Positions 18,020 through 27,508 of a stretch of 64,000 bases of DNA are shown piece after piece (within the stretch, counting starts at the first letter, position 1; each line of letters starts with the position of its first letter). The position numbers were made by a program, and so were the translations under genes. The notes under the pieces are model-generated. The model was not told the DNA's origin. It saw only the letters and a program-made list of their open reading frames with translations, and made no database searches. The DNA lies in the NCBI GenBank assembly GCA_902791865.1, contig CADAXK010000001.1:338921-402920 (forward strand), read 5' to 3'. The DNA is from an uncultured Bacteroidia bacterium (GTDB taxonomy: Bacteria; Bacteroidota; Bacteroidia; Bacteroidales; ML635J-15).

Positions 18020-18027
18020 TATTTTTG
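18020..18027 (+). promoter_or_regulatory. -7 promoter box for parAB
   Basis: TATTTTTG, exact match to TAnnTTTG, 25 nt upstream of the parA ATG. No TTTG at the expected -33 spacing. Confidence 0.6.
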
Positions 18028-18052
18028 ACATTTGAATAATTAACGAATTAAA

Positions 18053-18829
18053 ATGGGTAAGATAATAACATTAGCCAACCAGAAAGGTGGCGTAGGGAAA
18101 ACGACCACCGCAATAAACCTTGCAGCAAGCCTTGCCGCATTGGAATACAAGGTACTGCTCGTCGATGCCGACCCGCAGGCAAACGCAACATCGGGTACGG
18201 GATTCGATGTAAACAACATTCGCACGGGACTTTACGACTGCCTCGTAAAGGACGAAGACCCTGAAAAGGTAATACTTACATCCGAAGAACTCGATGGTCT
18301 GTCGGTGCTTCCAACCAACATCGACCTTGTTGGTGCGGAAATCGAAATGCTCGAAATGCCCAATCGTGAATACATACTAAAAAATGTACTCGAAAAGGTA
18401 CGCGACAAGTATGATTTCATACTCATCGACTGCTCGCCTTCGCTCGGAATAATAGTCATAAATGCACTAACCGCTTCCGACTCGGTGCTGATTCCCGTGC
18501 AATGCGAATACTTTGCTCTTGAAGGTCTCGGCAAACTCCTCAACAGCGTAAGGCTCGTGCAGGCCAACCTCAATCCCGACCTCGACATCGAAGGATTTGT
18601 TATGACAATGTACGACAAGCGCGTTAAGATTTCGGAACAGGTACTCGACGAAGTAAGACATCATTTCGACGATATGGTTTTCAACACTATAATTCACAGA
18701 AACGTAAAACTCAGCGAAGCTCCAAGCTACGGACAATCGATTGTAGAATACGATGTTAGCTCAACTGGCGCAATCAACTACATGAACCTTGCCAAGGAAC
18801 TTCTGCAACGAAATAATATGACCAAGTAA
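18053..18829 (+). CDS. parA: Chromosome-partitioning ATPase ParA/Soj
   Basis: 258-aa P-loop ATPase that dynamically binds the nucleoid and moves ParB-parS complexes. Deviant Walker A KGGVGKTTT at residues 11-19 with the signature lysine, Walker A' DADPQANATSG, Walker B FILIDCSPSLG, and the C-terminal NVKLSEAPSYGQSIVEYD that marks chromosomal Soj proteins. parB follows after one base. Length is standard. Confidence 0.96.
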   Translation: MGKIITLANQKGGVGKTTTAINLAASLAALEYKVLLVDADPQANATSGTGFDVNNIRTGLYDCLVKDEDPEKVILTSEELDGLSVLPTNIDLVGAEIEMLEMPNREYILKNVLEKVRDKYDFILIDCSPSLGIIVINALTASDSVLIPVQCEYFALEGLGKLLNSVRLVQANLNPDLDIEGFVMTMYDKRVKISEQVLDEVRHHFDDMVFNTIIHRNVKLSEAPSYGQSIVEYDVSSTGAINYMNLAKELLQRNNMTK

Positions 18830-18830
18830 A

Positions 18831-19733
18831 ATGACAGACAAGAAAAACGATACCAAAAAGAAAAAAAGTGGTCTCGGTCGCGGACTAGGCTCACTGATAG
18901 ATGCAGATGCAACATCAATAAGAAATCGTGCTACACAGCAAAACGACATTCCAATCGACTCTATCGAAGTCAATCCTTTCCAGCCACGAAAGGATTTTGA
19001 CGAAACTGCCCTGCAGGAATTGGCAGATTCGATAAAGGAACTCGGTGTAATCCAAGCTATTTCCGTAAAGGATATGGGCAACGGAAAATACCAGCTCATT
19101 TCTGGAGAACGCCGTCTGCGTGCATCCAAGATGGCTGGACTGAAAAAAATTCCAGCATACATCAGAACCGATGTCACCGACCAGTCGATGCTTGAAATGG
19201 CCCTCGTAGAGAACATCCAGCGAGAAGACCTCAACGCAATCGAAGTTGCACTAACATACCAGCAACTTATCGACGAGTGCAAGATGACTCAGGAACAGCT
19301 AAGTACACGTGTTGGAAAATCGCGTTCGGCGATAGCCAACTTCCTGCGTCTGCTCAACCTGCCTCCCAAAATCCAGACTGGCATCCGCGACGAGAAAATC
19401 TCGATGGGACACGCACGCGCACTTCTTGGAGCAAAGGACGAGGAAACAATGCTCATGATTTACGACCAGATTCTGAAATACGACTTCTCTGTTCGCAAGG
19501 TCGAGGAAATCATAAAGGAATACACTGGCGGAAAAGCAGAAAAGAAGGAAAAGAAAAAAGTGCTCGCCACCAACGAGGACTACGCTCTGCTGCAGAAAAG
19601 TCTATCGAGCCGCTTCGCTACCGATGTAGAACTCAAGCGCAACACGAAAGGCAAAGGCAAGATTGTGATCCCATTCAAGAACGACAGCGATTTTGAACGC
19701 ATAATTGCAATTCTCGACAAGTTGAACTCATAG
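18831..19733 (+). CDS. parB: Chromosome-partitioning protein ParB
   Basis: 300-aa parS-binding CTP-dependent clamp. The lysine-rich start (KKKKSGLGRGLGSLID) is followed by the ParB/Srx domain with QLISGERRLRASKMAGL and VENIQREDLNAIE. Next is the helix-turn-helix (TQEQLSTRVGKSRSAIANFLRLLNLP) and a C-terminal dimerisation region. The GERR box carries the CTP-binding arginines. Coupled to parA by one-base spacing; no parS-like palindrome was found in the window. Confidence 0.95.
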   Translation: MTDKKNDTKKKKSGLGRGLGSLIDADATSIRNRATQQNDIPIDSIEVNPFQPRKDFDETALQELADSIKELGVIQAISVKDMGNGKYQLISGERRLRASKMAGLKKIPAYIRTDVTDQSMLEMALVENIQREDLNAIEVALTYQQLIDECKMTQEQLSTRVGKSRSAIANFLRLLNLPPKIQTGIRDEKISMGHARALLGAKDEETMLMIYDQILKYDFSVRKVEEIIKEYTGGKAEKKEKKKVLATNEDYALLQKSLSSRFATDVELKRNTKGKGKIVIPFKNDSDFERIIAILDKLNS

Positions 19734-19742
19734 AATACCAAA

Positions 19743-20294
19743 TTGAGCAGTGCCGTAAAAATATTGTTAATTATCGTACTGACTTTCATGGTTTCTGGTG
19801 CAAATGCCCAAATCGACACATTGAGCAGAGAGCAAGTCAAGGCAAAGGAAAAAGTCCACTCCCCAAAAACCGCCACACTGCTTGCAATAGTTCCAGGTGC
19901 TGGTCAGGCATACAACCGCAAATACTGGAAGATGCCAATCGTATATGCAACAATGGGCACCTCTATGTACTTTGCAATTAGTAACCAGAAAGAATTCAGC
20001 AGGTTCAAAAAAGCATACATGCAACGCGACAATGGGGAACACGATGAATTCTACGGAGTTTTATCAAACGAAGCTATAATTAACAATATGGACAGAAACC
20101 GCACAATCCGCGACTACCTGATTGCAGGAACTATATTGATATATGCCCTGCAAATAGTCGATGCAACCGTTGATGCTCACCTTTTCTACTTCGATGTCGG
20201 CGACAACCTTTCTGCCAGTTTCTATCCTCGAACATTTAATACTGCCTATACAAGGACTCCAATTCTTGGCGTCGGCTGTTCATTAAACTTTTAG
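19743..20294 (+). CDS. DUF5683-like exported/membrane protein (TTG start)
   Basis: 183 aa. No ATG or GTG lies in frame before the signal-peptide core, so I take TTG 19743, which yields MSSAVKILLIIVLTFMVSGANA followed by QID. The mature part carries KTATLLAIVPGAGQAYNRKYWKMPIVYA, typical of the DUF5683 family, and a second hydrophobic segment (DYLIAGTILIYALQIVDATVDAHLF). In other Bacteroidota this family sits between parB and a lytic transglycosylase, as here. Its role is unknown; placement suggests the cell envelope. Confidence 0.8.
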   Translation: MSSAVKILLIIVLTFMVSGANAQIDTLSREQVKAKEKVHSPKTATLLAIVPGAGQAYNRKYWKMPIVYATMGTSMYFAISNQKEFSRFKKAYMQRDNGEHDEFYGVLSNEAIINNMDRNRTIRDYLIAGTILIYALQIVDATVDAHLFYFDVGDNLSASFYPRTFNTAYTRTPILGVGCSLNF

Positions 20295-20297
20295 CCC

Positions 20298-21776
20298 ATG
20301 AAAAAGATAACATTGCTTATTATAACATTGACAATCGTTTGCATGGCATGGGCACAGGACAAAGATTCTACCGTCCAGGTCAGAAACACCTACGACATGG
20401 TCGACAGTCTCGAAGTGTTCCTAAAGCAGTGGTATTATTATACTGGTCGCGATACAATCTGTTACTTGGATGACAACGACAAAAAATATTTCGACACCGA
20501 CCTGCCCGATTCTATTTTCAAGGAACGCGTTGAGAAAATTGCAACTCCAATAAATGTGGTTTACAATGCCAACGTGCAGAAATACCTTGACAAATATGTA
20601 AAACGTGGACATCGGTTAGCTCCCAAATTGCTGGGACTTTCGCATCAATATTTCTCGATGTTCGAGGAAAAACTTGATGCCTACGGCATTCCATTGGAAC
20701 TGAAATACCTTGCCGTGATTGAATCGGCACTGAATCCACGCGCAAAGTCACCTGCCGGAGCAGTGGGCTTGTGGCAGTTTATGTACAAGACTGGTCTTAA
20801 CATGGGGCTGGAAATCACATCTTTCGTCGATGAGCGTATGGACCCAGAAAAATCCACAGATGCCGCTTGTAAATACCTTAAAATGCTTCACAATACCTAC
20901 AACGACTGGACTTTGGCGCTTGCTGCCTACAATGCTGGTCCGGGTAGGATAAACGGTGCAATGAAACGTTCGGGCAAATCGACTTACTGGGAAATTTACC
21001 CATATCTGCCCGAAGAAACACGCAACTATGTGCCTGGTTTCATCGCTATGATGTATATGTTCGAGTACCATGACTTGCACAATTTCAAGCCCGAAAAGAT
21101 AGACTTCTTCGAAGATGTTGATACCGTAATGGTCAAGAAGCAGCTGCATTTTGCCCAGTTGGATTCGGTATTGGGTATTCCTGTCGAGGAATCGCGCGAA
21201 CTCAATCCTCAGTACAAGCTTGACATTGTCCCTGCTATCAACAAGAATTATCCGTTGAAAATGCAACGCAAGTACATCCGCAAATTCATGGAGCTTGAAG
21301 ATTCCATTTATAATTTCCAGGATTCGGTAATGTTTAGCAAGCAGAAAATCACTCAGGCCATTTCCGACAACAAGTATGGAGTCCCGTCGGGACAGCCGGC
21401 AGGAACAAACGCCACTATCTACACCGTAAGGTCGGGCGATGTGCTTGGAAGCATTGCAAAACGCTATGGTGTGACCGTCGCTAACATCAAGAGTTGGAAC
21501 GGACTTTATAGCGACAGGCTGCAGATAGGTCAGAAACTGAAAATATATACTAAGGGTGCGCCAAAAACTTCAACACCGACAACAACAAACTCGGCTAGCA
21601 CCACTCCGCAGAAACTCGACCCCGCATACGAATATTATACTGTGCAGCAAGGAGATACGCCTGCAAAAATCGCAGCCAAGTACAACGGAGTTTCTGCTGA
21701 CGATATAATAAGGTTAAATGGTATAGACCCGTCAAAATTAAGAGTTGGACAAAAACTAAAGATAAGGAAAAAATAA
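20298..21776 (+). CDS. mltD: MltD-like lytic transglycosylase with two LysM domains
   Basis: 492-aa exported muramidase that cleaves the MurNAc-GlcNAc bond of peptidoglycan. Signal peptide MKKITLLIITLTIVCMAWA. The GH23/SLT domain at about residues 135-260 has the catalytic glutamate in LAVIESALNPRAKSPAGAVG and the downstream TLALAAYNAGPGRI. Two LysM modules follow at about 372-416 (YTVRSGDVLGSIAKRYGV) and 442-490 (YYTVQQGDTPAKIAAKYNG), joined by a Thr/Ser linker. It begins three bases after its predecessor's stop and is followed by ddl after one base. Confidence 0.93.
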   Translation: MKKITLLIITLTIVCMAWAQDKDSTVQVRNTYDMVDSLEVFLKQWYYYTGRDTICYLDDNDKKYFDTDLPDSIFKERVEKIATPINVVYNANVQKYLDKYVKRGHRLAPKLLGLSHQYFSMFEEKLDAYGIPLELKYLAVIESALNPRAKSPAGAVGLWQFMYKTGLNMGLEITSFVDERMDPEKSTDAACKYLKMLHNTYNDWTLALAAYNAGPGRINGAMKRSGKSTYWEIYPYLPEETRNYVPGFIAMMYMFEYHDLHNFKPEKIDFFEDVDTVMVKKQLHFAQLDSVLGIPVEESRELNPQYKLDIVPAINKNYPLKMQRKYIRKFMELEDSIYNFQDSVMFSKQKITQAISDNKYGVPSGQPAGTNATIYTVRSGDVLGSIAKRYGVTVANIKSWNGLYSDRLQIGQKLKIYTKGAPKTSTPTTTNSASTTPQKLDPAYEYYTVQQGDTPAKIAAKYNGVSADDIIRLNGIDPSKLRVGQKLKIRKK

Positions 21777-21777
21777 A

Positions 21778-22749
21778 ATGAAAAACATTGCAGTATTGGC
21801 AGGAGGCTACACTTCTGAACGTCAGATAAGCCTCAATTCGGGAAACCAGATTCTTGAAAACATCGACAGGAATCTTTACAACGCCTACCTCGTAGATGTA
21901 AGGAAAGATGGTTTCTTCTGCATTTTCAACGGAAAGGAATATAGCGTTGACCTTAATAAGTTTGCCGTAGAAATCGAAGGCAAACCGACAAAATTCGACT
22001 ATGCCTACCTTGCACTCCACGGTTCTCCAGGCGAGGACGGAAAGGTTCAGGCTTTGCTCGATATACTTGGAATACCATATTCTGCCTGCGATGTTTTCTC
22101 GTCGATGATAACTTTCAACAAGATTGCCGCAAAGAAAATGCTTGCCGACGAAGGCATTGCAATGGCTAAGATGGCAATAATCCGTGGCGAAAATCCTTTC
22201 GATGTTGACGAAATCATCGAAAAGGTCGGTCTGCCTTGCTTCGTAAAACCTGCAACGGCTGGTTCAAGCTTTGGTGTTACAAAGGTTTACGAAAAGGACA
22301 AGTTCATCGATGCAATAAACTTGGCTCGTACCGAGGACACGACCATAATTGTTGAGGAATTTATAAAAGGTGTAGAAGTTTCGTGTGGTGTTCTCAAGAC
22401 TGCCGACTACGAGCAGGTTTTCCCCGTAACGGAAATCTCCACCAAGAACGACTATTTTGATACCGAAGCAAAATATACTCCCGGAGTCACCAACGAAATA
22501 ACCCCTGCCCGCATCAGCGACGACGAAACACGAAAGGTGCAGGAAGCCGTTTCGCGCATCTACGACATTATCGGTTGCAGCGGAATCGTGCGTATCGACT
22601 TCATTATCAAGGAAGGAACTCCATATTTCATTGAGGTTAACTCCATCCCTGGCATGAGCGCAGAAAGCATTGTGCCTAAGCAAATTCGCACTATGGGCAA
22701 AAATATGACAGAAATACTTAATAAGGTAATAGCAGAAAAGTTGAAATAA
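21778..22749 (+). CDS. ddl: D-alanine--D-alanine ligase
   Basis: 323-aa ATP-grasp enzyme making the D-Ala-D-Ala terminus of peptidoglycan precursors. Landmarks: VLAGGYTSERQISL at the N-terminus, LHGSPGEDGKVQALLDILGIPY, the glycine loop CFVKPATAGSSFGVTKV, VEEFIKGVEVSCGVL and the metal-binding RIDFIIKEGTPYFIEVNSIPGMS. Nothing suggests a D-Ala-D-Lac specificity. It sits directly behind the transglycosylase gene, which fits a cell-wall cluster. Confidence 0.95.
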   Translation: MKNIAVLAGGYTSERQISLNSGNQILENIDRNLYNAYLVDVRKDGFFCIFNGKEYSVDLNKFAVEIEGKPTKFDYAYLALHGSPGEDGKVQALLDILGIPYSACDVFSSMITFNKIAAKKMLADEGIAMAKMAIIRGENPFDVDEIIEKVGLPCFVKPATAGSSFGVTKVYEKDKFIDAINLARTEDTTIIVEEFIKGVEVSCGVLKTADYEQVFPVTEISTKNDYFDTEAKYTPGVTNEITPARISDDETRKVQEAVSRIYDIIGCSGIVRIDFIIKEGTPYFIEVNSIPGMSAESIVPKQIRTMGKNMTEILNKVIAEKLK

Positions 22750-22751
22750 TT

Positions 22752-23501
22752 ATGGTAAAGGAAATTTTCGACCACGTATCGGTAAGGGAATACGCCGACA
22801 AGGAAATTCCCGAAAGCGTTCTGAACAAGGTTCTCGAAGCCGCATCAAGGGCATCGAACACTGGCAACATGCAGATTTACAGCATCATTGTCAATACCGA
22901 CAAGGAAATGATAGCTAAGTTGGCACCAACGCATTTCTGCCAGCCTGCAATAACCAACGCCAAGGCCGTGCTTACATTCTGCGCCGACATCAACCGCTTT
23001 AAAATCTGGTGCGAAAACAGGAATGCCAAGGCTGGATTCGACAATTTCCTGACCTTTATGACAGCTGCCACCGATGCAATAATTGCAGCGCAGAATGCCT
23101 GCCTAGAAGCCGAAAGCAACGGATTGGGAATTTGCTATTTAGGTACGGTAATCTACAATGCCGACAAGATTATTGAGATTCTAAAACTTCCGAAGGGCGT
23201 TGTTCCCGTTGCTACAGTAACAATGGGTTACCCAAAGCAGCAACTGCCACTTACCGAACGTCTTCCGCTTGAGGCGATAGTTCACCGTGAGACATATCAC
23301 AACTTTAGCGCAAGCGACATCGACAGGATTTATGCAGAGACCGAAAGCCTTGAATCGAACAAAAAATTCGTTGCCGAGAACAATAAACAGACGCTTGCTC
23401 AAGTTTTTGCAGAAGTCAGATACACAAAGGAAGGCAACGAACAGGCATCTAAATGTCTGCTTGATGTACTGAAAAAACAAGGATTCTTGCCAAATGAATA
23501 A
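22752..23501 (+). CDS. Nitroreductase-family flavoprotein
   Basis: 249-aa FMN-dependent NAD(P)H oxidoreductase. The family opening SVREYADKEIPESVLNKVLEAASRA and the substrate segment SNTGNMQIYSIIV are present, with AATDAIIAAQNACLEAESNGLGICYLGTV and ATVTMGYPKQQLPLTERLP. The arrangement is closest to the NfsA/FRP subgroup. The physiological substrate is not predictable. The last eight bases overlap the next gene. Confidence 0.88.
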   Translation: MVKEIFDHVSVREYADKEIPESVLNKVLEAASRASNTGNMQIYSIIVNTDKEMIAKLAPTHFCQPAITNAKAVLTFCADINRFKIWCENRNAKAGFDNFLTFMTAATDAIIAAQNACLEAESNGLGICYLGTVIYNADKIIEILKLPKGVVPVATVTMGYPKQQLPLTERLPLEAIVHRETYHNFSASDIDRIYAETESLESNKKFVAENNKQTLAQVFAEVRYTKEGNEQASKCLLDVLKKQGFLPNE

Positions 23502-24153
23502 ACGACTGCTGCTCACCATATTACTCGCAATATGCACTTTGTCGCTCGTTGCACAGACCGACAATACTAAGCCTCGTGCAACCAAGGAAAAGTCGAAGTA
23601 CAACAAGATGTTCAGCGAAGTACAGTATGGTGACAAAATATACAAGCAGGGAAGCAACTGGCTGACTTTCGGCATGGGCGTAAGCTACAAGATAAACTAC
23701 GAACCCACTTACGAAAAAGGGCTTAACAGAACAATGGCTCTTGCATACCATTTCCGATACAAGGCTGTATATTTTAATGTAGGCTGGCATTTCTCAGGCG
23801 AAAATTTCTTTTTTGAAAGTTGGTACAATCCCGATCTGAGGGGAATCCGTGCAATGCATCAGCTAAACGATTTCCACGCAGGTGCTGGACTGCGTTTCGA
23901 GGACAGATGGTATCATTTCGGATTTTTCATTGGACCTGCGTGGGCGATTGCTTGGGTACCAAATCCCGATTATCCAACAGGTTCAATAATAAAGAACACT
24001 ATCGGCGGACACGTGGAAGTGCAAACGACCTTCAAGTTCCTATATGATGTGGGAATTGGCATTTCATTGTTCGGCAGTTTCAACAAATACTATCAAGTAA
24101 TTGGCGTACAAGGACATTTTTACTTCTCTGGCGCTTACAAGATGAAATACTAA
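23494..24153 (+). CDS. Exported protein, probable outer-membrane beta-barrel
   Basis: 219 aa; no specific family recognised. Signal peptide MNKRLLLTILLAICTLSLVA followed by a basic linker. The rest is a chain of alternating hydrophobic/aromatic strands with turns (NWLTFGMGVSYKINY, AVYFNVGWHFSG, YHFGFFIGPAWAIAWVP, VGIGISLFGSF). It ends in YFSGAYKMKY, consistent with a small barrel of about eight strands. Starts inside the end of the nitroreductase gene. Confidence 0.75.
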   Translation: MNKRLLLTILLAICTLSLVAQTDNTKPRATKEKSKYNKMFSEVQYGDKIYKQGSNWLTFGMGVSYKINYEPTYEKGLNRTMALAYHFRYKAVYFNVGWHFSGENFFFESWYNPDLRGIRAMHQLNDFHAGAGLRFEDRWYHFGFFIGPAWAIAWVPNPDYPTGSIIKNTIGGHVEVQTTFKFLYDVGIGISLFGSFNKYYQVIGVQGHFYFSGAYKMKY

Positions 24154-24250
24154 GGAATTACAAAACAAAAACATTGAAAAGTCGCTCAACAGCACAACAC
24201 AACCAGAAACATAGAAACTTAGAAACAAGAAACTAAAAAAATATAACGTT

Positions 24251-25618
24251 ATGACTTACATCAAGGATTATATCAAGGAAAACAGGGAAAGGTTCTTCGA
24301 GGAACTTTTCGGACTAATTAGGATTCCGTCAATAAGTTCGGAAGCCTCGCACAAGTCGGATATGATAAAGTGCGCCGAGCACTGGAAATACTTGCTCAAG
24401 CAGGCTGGTGCCGACAAGGCAGAAGTAATGCCGACAAAAGGCAACCCAATCGTTTACGGCGAGAAGATTATCGACCCGTCGAAGCCAACTGTTATTGTTT
24501 ACGGTCACTACGACGTGATGCCTGTTGACCCGATTGAACTTTGGAAGACAGAGCCTTTCGAACCAGTTATAAAGGAAGGTAAGATTTGGGCGCGCGGTGC
24601 CGACGACGATAAGGGACAAAGCTTTATGCACGCAAAAGCTTTCGAACTCATGGTTAAGACCAAGACTTTGCCATGCAACGTAAAGTTCATGCTCGAAGGC
24701 GAAGAAGAAATTGGCTCTCCGAGCCTCACCGAATGGTGTGCAGAACAAAAAGATTTGCTCAAGGGCGATGTTATTCTTGTTTCCGATACAGGAATGATAG
24801 CATCGGACATTCCGAGCGTTACCACAGGACTGCGCGGACTCGCATACTGGGAAGTTGAAGTTACCGGACCAGATCACGACCTTCACAGTGGAATTTTCGG
24901 CGGTGCAGTAGCAAATCCTATCAATGTGCTTTGCAAGATGATTGCCGAGCTTCACGATGAAAACGGCAAGATAACTATCCCAGGATTCTACGATGATGTT
25001 CTCGAAGTATCGGCAGAGGAAAGAGAATTGCTTGCTGGCAAGCCTTTCAACGAAGAAGAATACAAGAAAGCTATTGACGTTAAGGCTCTCAAGGGAGAAA
25101 AAGGCTTCACAACTTGCGAACGCACTGGCATCCGTCCATGCTTGGATGTATGTGGAATTTGGGGTGGCTACACCGGCGAAGGCTCAAAGACCGTGCTTCC
25201 ATCGAAGGCATTTGCAAAGATTTCGACACGTCTAGTCCCGAATCAGGACCACAAAAAGATCGCACAACTTTTCAAGGAATACTTCGAGAAGGTTGCTCCA
25301 GAATATGTAAAGGTAGAAGTACGTCCTTTGCACGGCGGACAAGGCTACGTTTGCCCGATTGACCTCCCTGCATACAAGGCAGCAGAAAAGGCATACATCG
25401 AAGTATTCGGCAAACGCCCGATTCCAGTTCGTAGCGGTGGAAGTATTCCTATCATTTCGCGTTTCGAAGAAGTACTCGGCATAAAGTCGATACTTATGGG
25501 ATTTGGCCTCGAATCGGATGCAATACACTCTCCAAACGAGAACTATCCAGTTGAAAATTTCCTCAAGGGAATCGAGACTATTCCGCTGTTTTACAAGTAT
25601 TTCGCAGAAATGAAATAA
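24251..25618 (+). CDS. M20-family dipeptidase
   Basis: 455-aa cytoplasmic zinc dipeptidase of the PepV/CPG2-like M20 family. Metal ligands and catalytic residues are visible: VYGHYDVMP, the bridging Asp in WARGADDDKG, the catalytic Glu in LEGEEEIGS, the Asp in LVSDTGM, and the C-terminal His in DAIHSPNENYP. A dimerisation/lid domain lies at about residues 200-380 (DHDLHSGIFGGAVANPI). It is preceded by 97 bases without a recognisable promoter box and followed by a terminator. Confidence 0.92.
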   Translation: MTYIKDYIKENRERFFEELFGLIRIPSISSEASHKSDMIKCAEHWKYLLKQAGADKAEVMPTKGNPIVYGEKIIDPSKPTVIVYGHYDVMPVDPIELWKTEPFEPVIKEGKIWARGADDDKGQSFMHAKAFELMVKTKTLPCNVKFMLEGEEEIGSPSLTEWCAEQKDLLKGDVILVSDTGMIASDIPSVTTGLRGLAYWEVEVTGPDHDLHSGIFGGAVANPINVLCKMIAELHDENGKITIPGFYDDVLEVSAEERELLAGKPFNEEEYKKAIDVKALKGEKGFTTCERTGIRPCLDVCGIWGGYTGEGSKTVLPSKAFAKISTRLVPNQDHKKIAQLFKEYFEKVAPEYVKVEVRPLHGGQGYVCPIDLPAYKAAEKAYIEVFGKRPIPVRSGGSIPIISRFEEVLGIKSILMGFGLESDAIHSPNENYPVENFLKGIETIPLFYKYFAEMK

Positions 25619-25639
25619 ATAAAAAAGCAAACAAAGTTA

Positions 25640-25665
25640 AAGGCTGCCATAAAGGGCGGCCTTTT
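25640..25665 (+). terminator. Intrinsic terminator after the dipeptidase gene
   Basis: Stem AAGGCTGCC/GGCGGCCTT (one G-T pair), loop ATAAAG, then T5. It lies 20 nt beyond the stop codon. Confidence 0.85.
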
Positions 25666-25796
25666 TCATGAACAAATCTTAAATATTTCCTAATCAATGT
25701 TAAATATTTTTTAAACTGCCTCATAGCAAAGAAAAACAAGTTTTTTGGCACAATTTTTATAATTTTACAAACTGAACAAATTAAAAATTTACGGTT

Positions 25797-27443
25797 ATGA
25801 AACGGTTTATCATATTAGGATGTCTGGTACTAGGGATTAGTATCGCATCGGTGGCACAAACGGTAACTGCAGCAAGCGAAGAAATTGCTGACGATTTTGA
25901 TCTCAAAGCTGCGGCTTCACTGTTCGGAGACTCAAAAGACATTGAAGACTTCGAGAATAAATTAAACGATGAATCGATAGGAATTTCTAACCTCGACCTC
26001 AACGGCGATGGTGAAATTGACTATCTAAGATGCGTTGAAACGGTAGAAAATGGTGATCACTACATCGTGATACAAGCAGTTCTTGCAACCGACATCTACC
26101 AAGACATAGCAACGATATATGTGAAAAAAGATGTTGAAACCAAAAACATCACGGTTCAAGTGATTGGCAACGAATACATCTACGGACGCAACTATATAGT
26201 AGAGCCTGTTTACATATACCGTCCTGTAATATACAACTGGTTCTGGGATCCATACTGGCACTACTGGCACTCGCCATACTACTGGGGATACTACCCACAC
26301 TACTGGCACTGCTGGCACCACAGACCATACCATGTATATCATCACCACATTGTAACTTACCATCACCACCATCACTGCAGCTATAGGCATCCAGAACATC
26401 CGCATCACGGATACAACGGACACAGAGATGGTCACAATGGATACGGGGACTCACATCCTCACGGAAGCTACAACGAAAGACACCCTGAACACAACAATAT
26501 TAGCGACCATCACAGGTCGATAAACGCCAGCACTGCAACCAAGGCTCCTGCTAACTACAACGATTCGAGACTTTCGAAAGACAACGGCAGCAGAACGCCT
26601 GCTAACAACAACGGCTCACGAGTTGCAACCGACAATGCCAACAGAACACCTGCTAACAATGGCGGTTCTAGAGTAGCAAACGACAACATAGGCAAAACGC
26701 CTGCTAATAACAGCAACTCTAGAGTAGCAAACGATGCCACCAACAGAACGCCTGCTAACAATAGCGGATCAAGAGTGGCAAACGACAACACCAACAGAAA
26801 ACCTGCCAACAACAGCAGCTCAAGGGTGACAAACGAAACCATCAACAGAACTCCTGCTAACAACAACTCAAGTGTAAACTCTTCGAGGCCAAGTTCATCG
26901 AACAACAGTTCAAGAGTAAACTCCTCGAGTTCATCAAAGCCAAGCAGCAGCTACAACTCTTCAAGCTCACGCCCAAGCTCGCCGAGCAATAGTTCAAGAG
27001 TAAACTCATCAAGCAGTTCTCACTCTAGCTCGTCGAAGCCAAGCAGCAGCTACAACTCATCAAGCTCGCGCCCAAGCTCATCGAGCAGCAGTTCAAGAGT
27101 AAACTCATCAAGCAGTTCTCACTCCAGCTCGTCGAAGCCAAGCAGCAGCTACAACTCATCAAGCTCACGACCAAGCTCATCGAGCAGCAGTTCAAGAGTA
27201 AACTCATCGAGTTCATCAAGACCAAGCAGCAGCTACAACTCATCAAGTTCACGCCCAAGCTCATCGAGCAGCTCAAGGGTAAGCTCTTCAAGCAGTTCGC
27301 GTCCAAGTTCGTCGAGCAGCTACCACAGCAGTTCGTCAAGCTCGCGCTCAAGCTCACCAAGTTCACACTCGAGTTCATCTTCGAGCAGATCGAGTGGCAG
27401 CAGCCATAGCTCGTCAAGCCATTCATCCTCATCTCGCAGATAA
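25797..27443 (+). CDS. Exported His/Tyr/Trp-rich protein with Asn/Ser repeat tail
   Basis: 548 aa with four zones. (1) Signal peptide MKRFIILGCLVLGISIASVA. (2) A compact domain at about residues 30-125 with an EF-hand-like loop LDLNGDGEIDYLRC and an FGDSKDIEDFENKLND helix; related domains occur in other Bacteroidota exported proteins. (3) Residues about 130-240 are packed with Tyr, Trp and His, including HHH runs, a probable metal-binding or adhesive surface. (4) About seven copies of a 15-18-residue unit around TPANNxGSRVAxDN, then about 170 residues of mostly Ser with Arg, Pro, Lys and Tyr. No sorting domain or membrane anchor is visible. Function unknown. Confidence 0.8.
   Translation: MKRFIILGCLVLGISIASVAQTVTAASEEIADDFDLKAAASLFGDSKDIEDFENKLNDESIGISNLDLNGDGEIDYLRCVETVENGDHYIVIQAVLATDIYQDIATIYVKKDVETKNITVQVIGNEYIYGRNYIVEPVYIYRPVIYNWFWDPYWHYWHSPYYWGYYPHYWHCWHHRPYHVYHHHIVTYHHHHHCSYRHPEHPHHGYNGHRDGHNGYGDSHPHGSYNERHPEHNNISDHHRSINASTATKAPANYNDSRLSKDNGSRTPANNNGSRVATDNANRTPANNGGSRVANDNIGKTPANNSNSRVANDATNRTPANNSGSRVANDNTNRKPANNSSSRVTNETINRTPANNNSSVNSSRPSSSNNSSRVNSSSSSKPSSSYNSSSSRPSSPSNSSRVNSSSSSHSSSSKPSSSYNSSSSRPSSSSSSSRVNSSSSSHSSSSKPSSSYNSSSSRPSSSSSSSRVNSSSSSRPSSSYNSSSSRPSSSSSSRVSSSSSSRPSSSSSYHSSSSSSRSSSPSSHSSSSSSRSSGSSHSSSSHSSSSRR
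26545..27430 (+). repeat. In-gene tandem repeats (Asn/Ser-rich tail)
   Basis: 26545-26870: about seven 45-54-base units encoding TPANNxGSRVAxDN variants. 26925-27430: serine-codon repeats with a longer period of about 100 bases (KPSSSYNSSSSRPSSSSSSSRVN core, occurring three times nearly unchanged). Both serine codon families (AGC and TCA/TCG) alternate, so this is not a simple homopolymer, but copy number could change by slippage or recombination. Confidence 0.85.
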
Positions 27444-27471
27444 CACTATGATATAGCATTTCATGACAACA

Positions 27472-27506
27472 AAATGATGCAGACTAAGAATCTGCATCAT
27501 TTTTTT
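27472..27506 (+). terminator. Intrinsic terminator of the Ser-rich protein gene
   Basis: Twelve-base perfect stem (27472-27483 with 27491-27502), seven-base loop, and a continuing T-run; it overlaps the upstream edge of the next promoter. Confidence 0.9.
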
Positions 27507-27508
27507 AT

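Noticed and set aside
26555..26905. Leu/Val-rich antisense frame resembling membrane repeats
   Set aside because: It is the complement of the Asn/Ser repeat region; hydrophobicity follows from the codons of the real gene.
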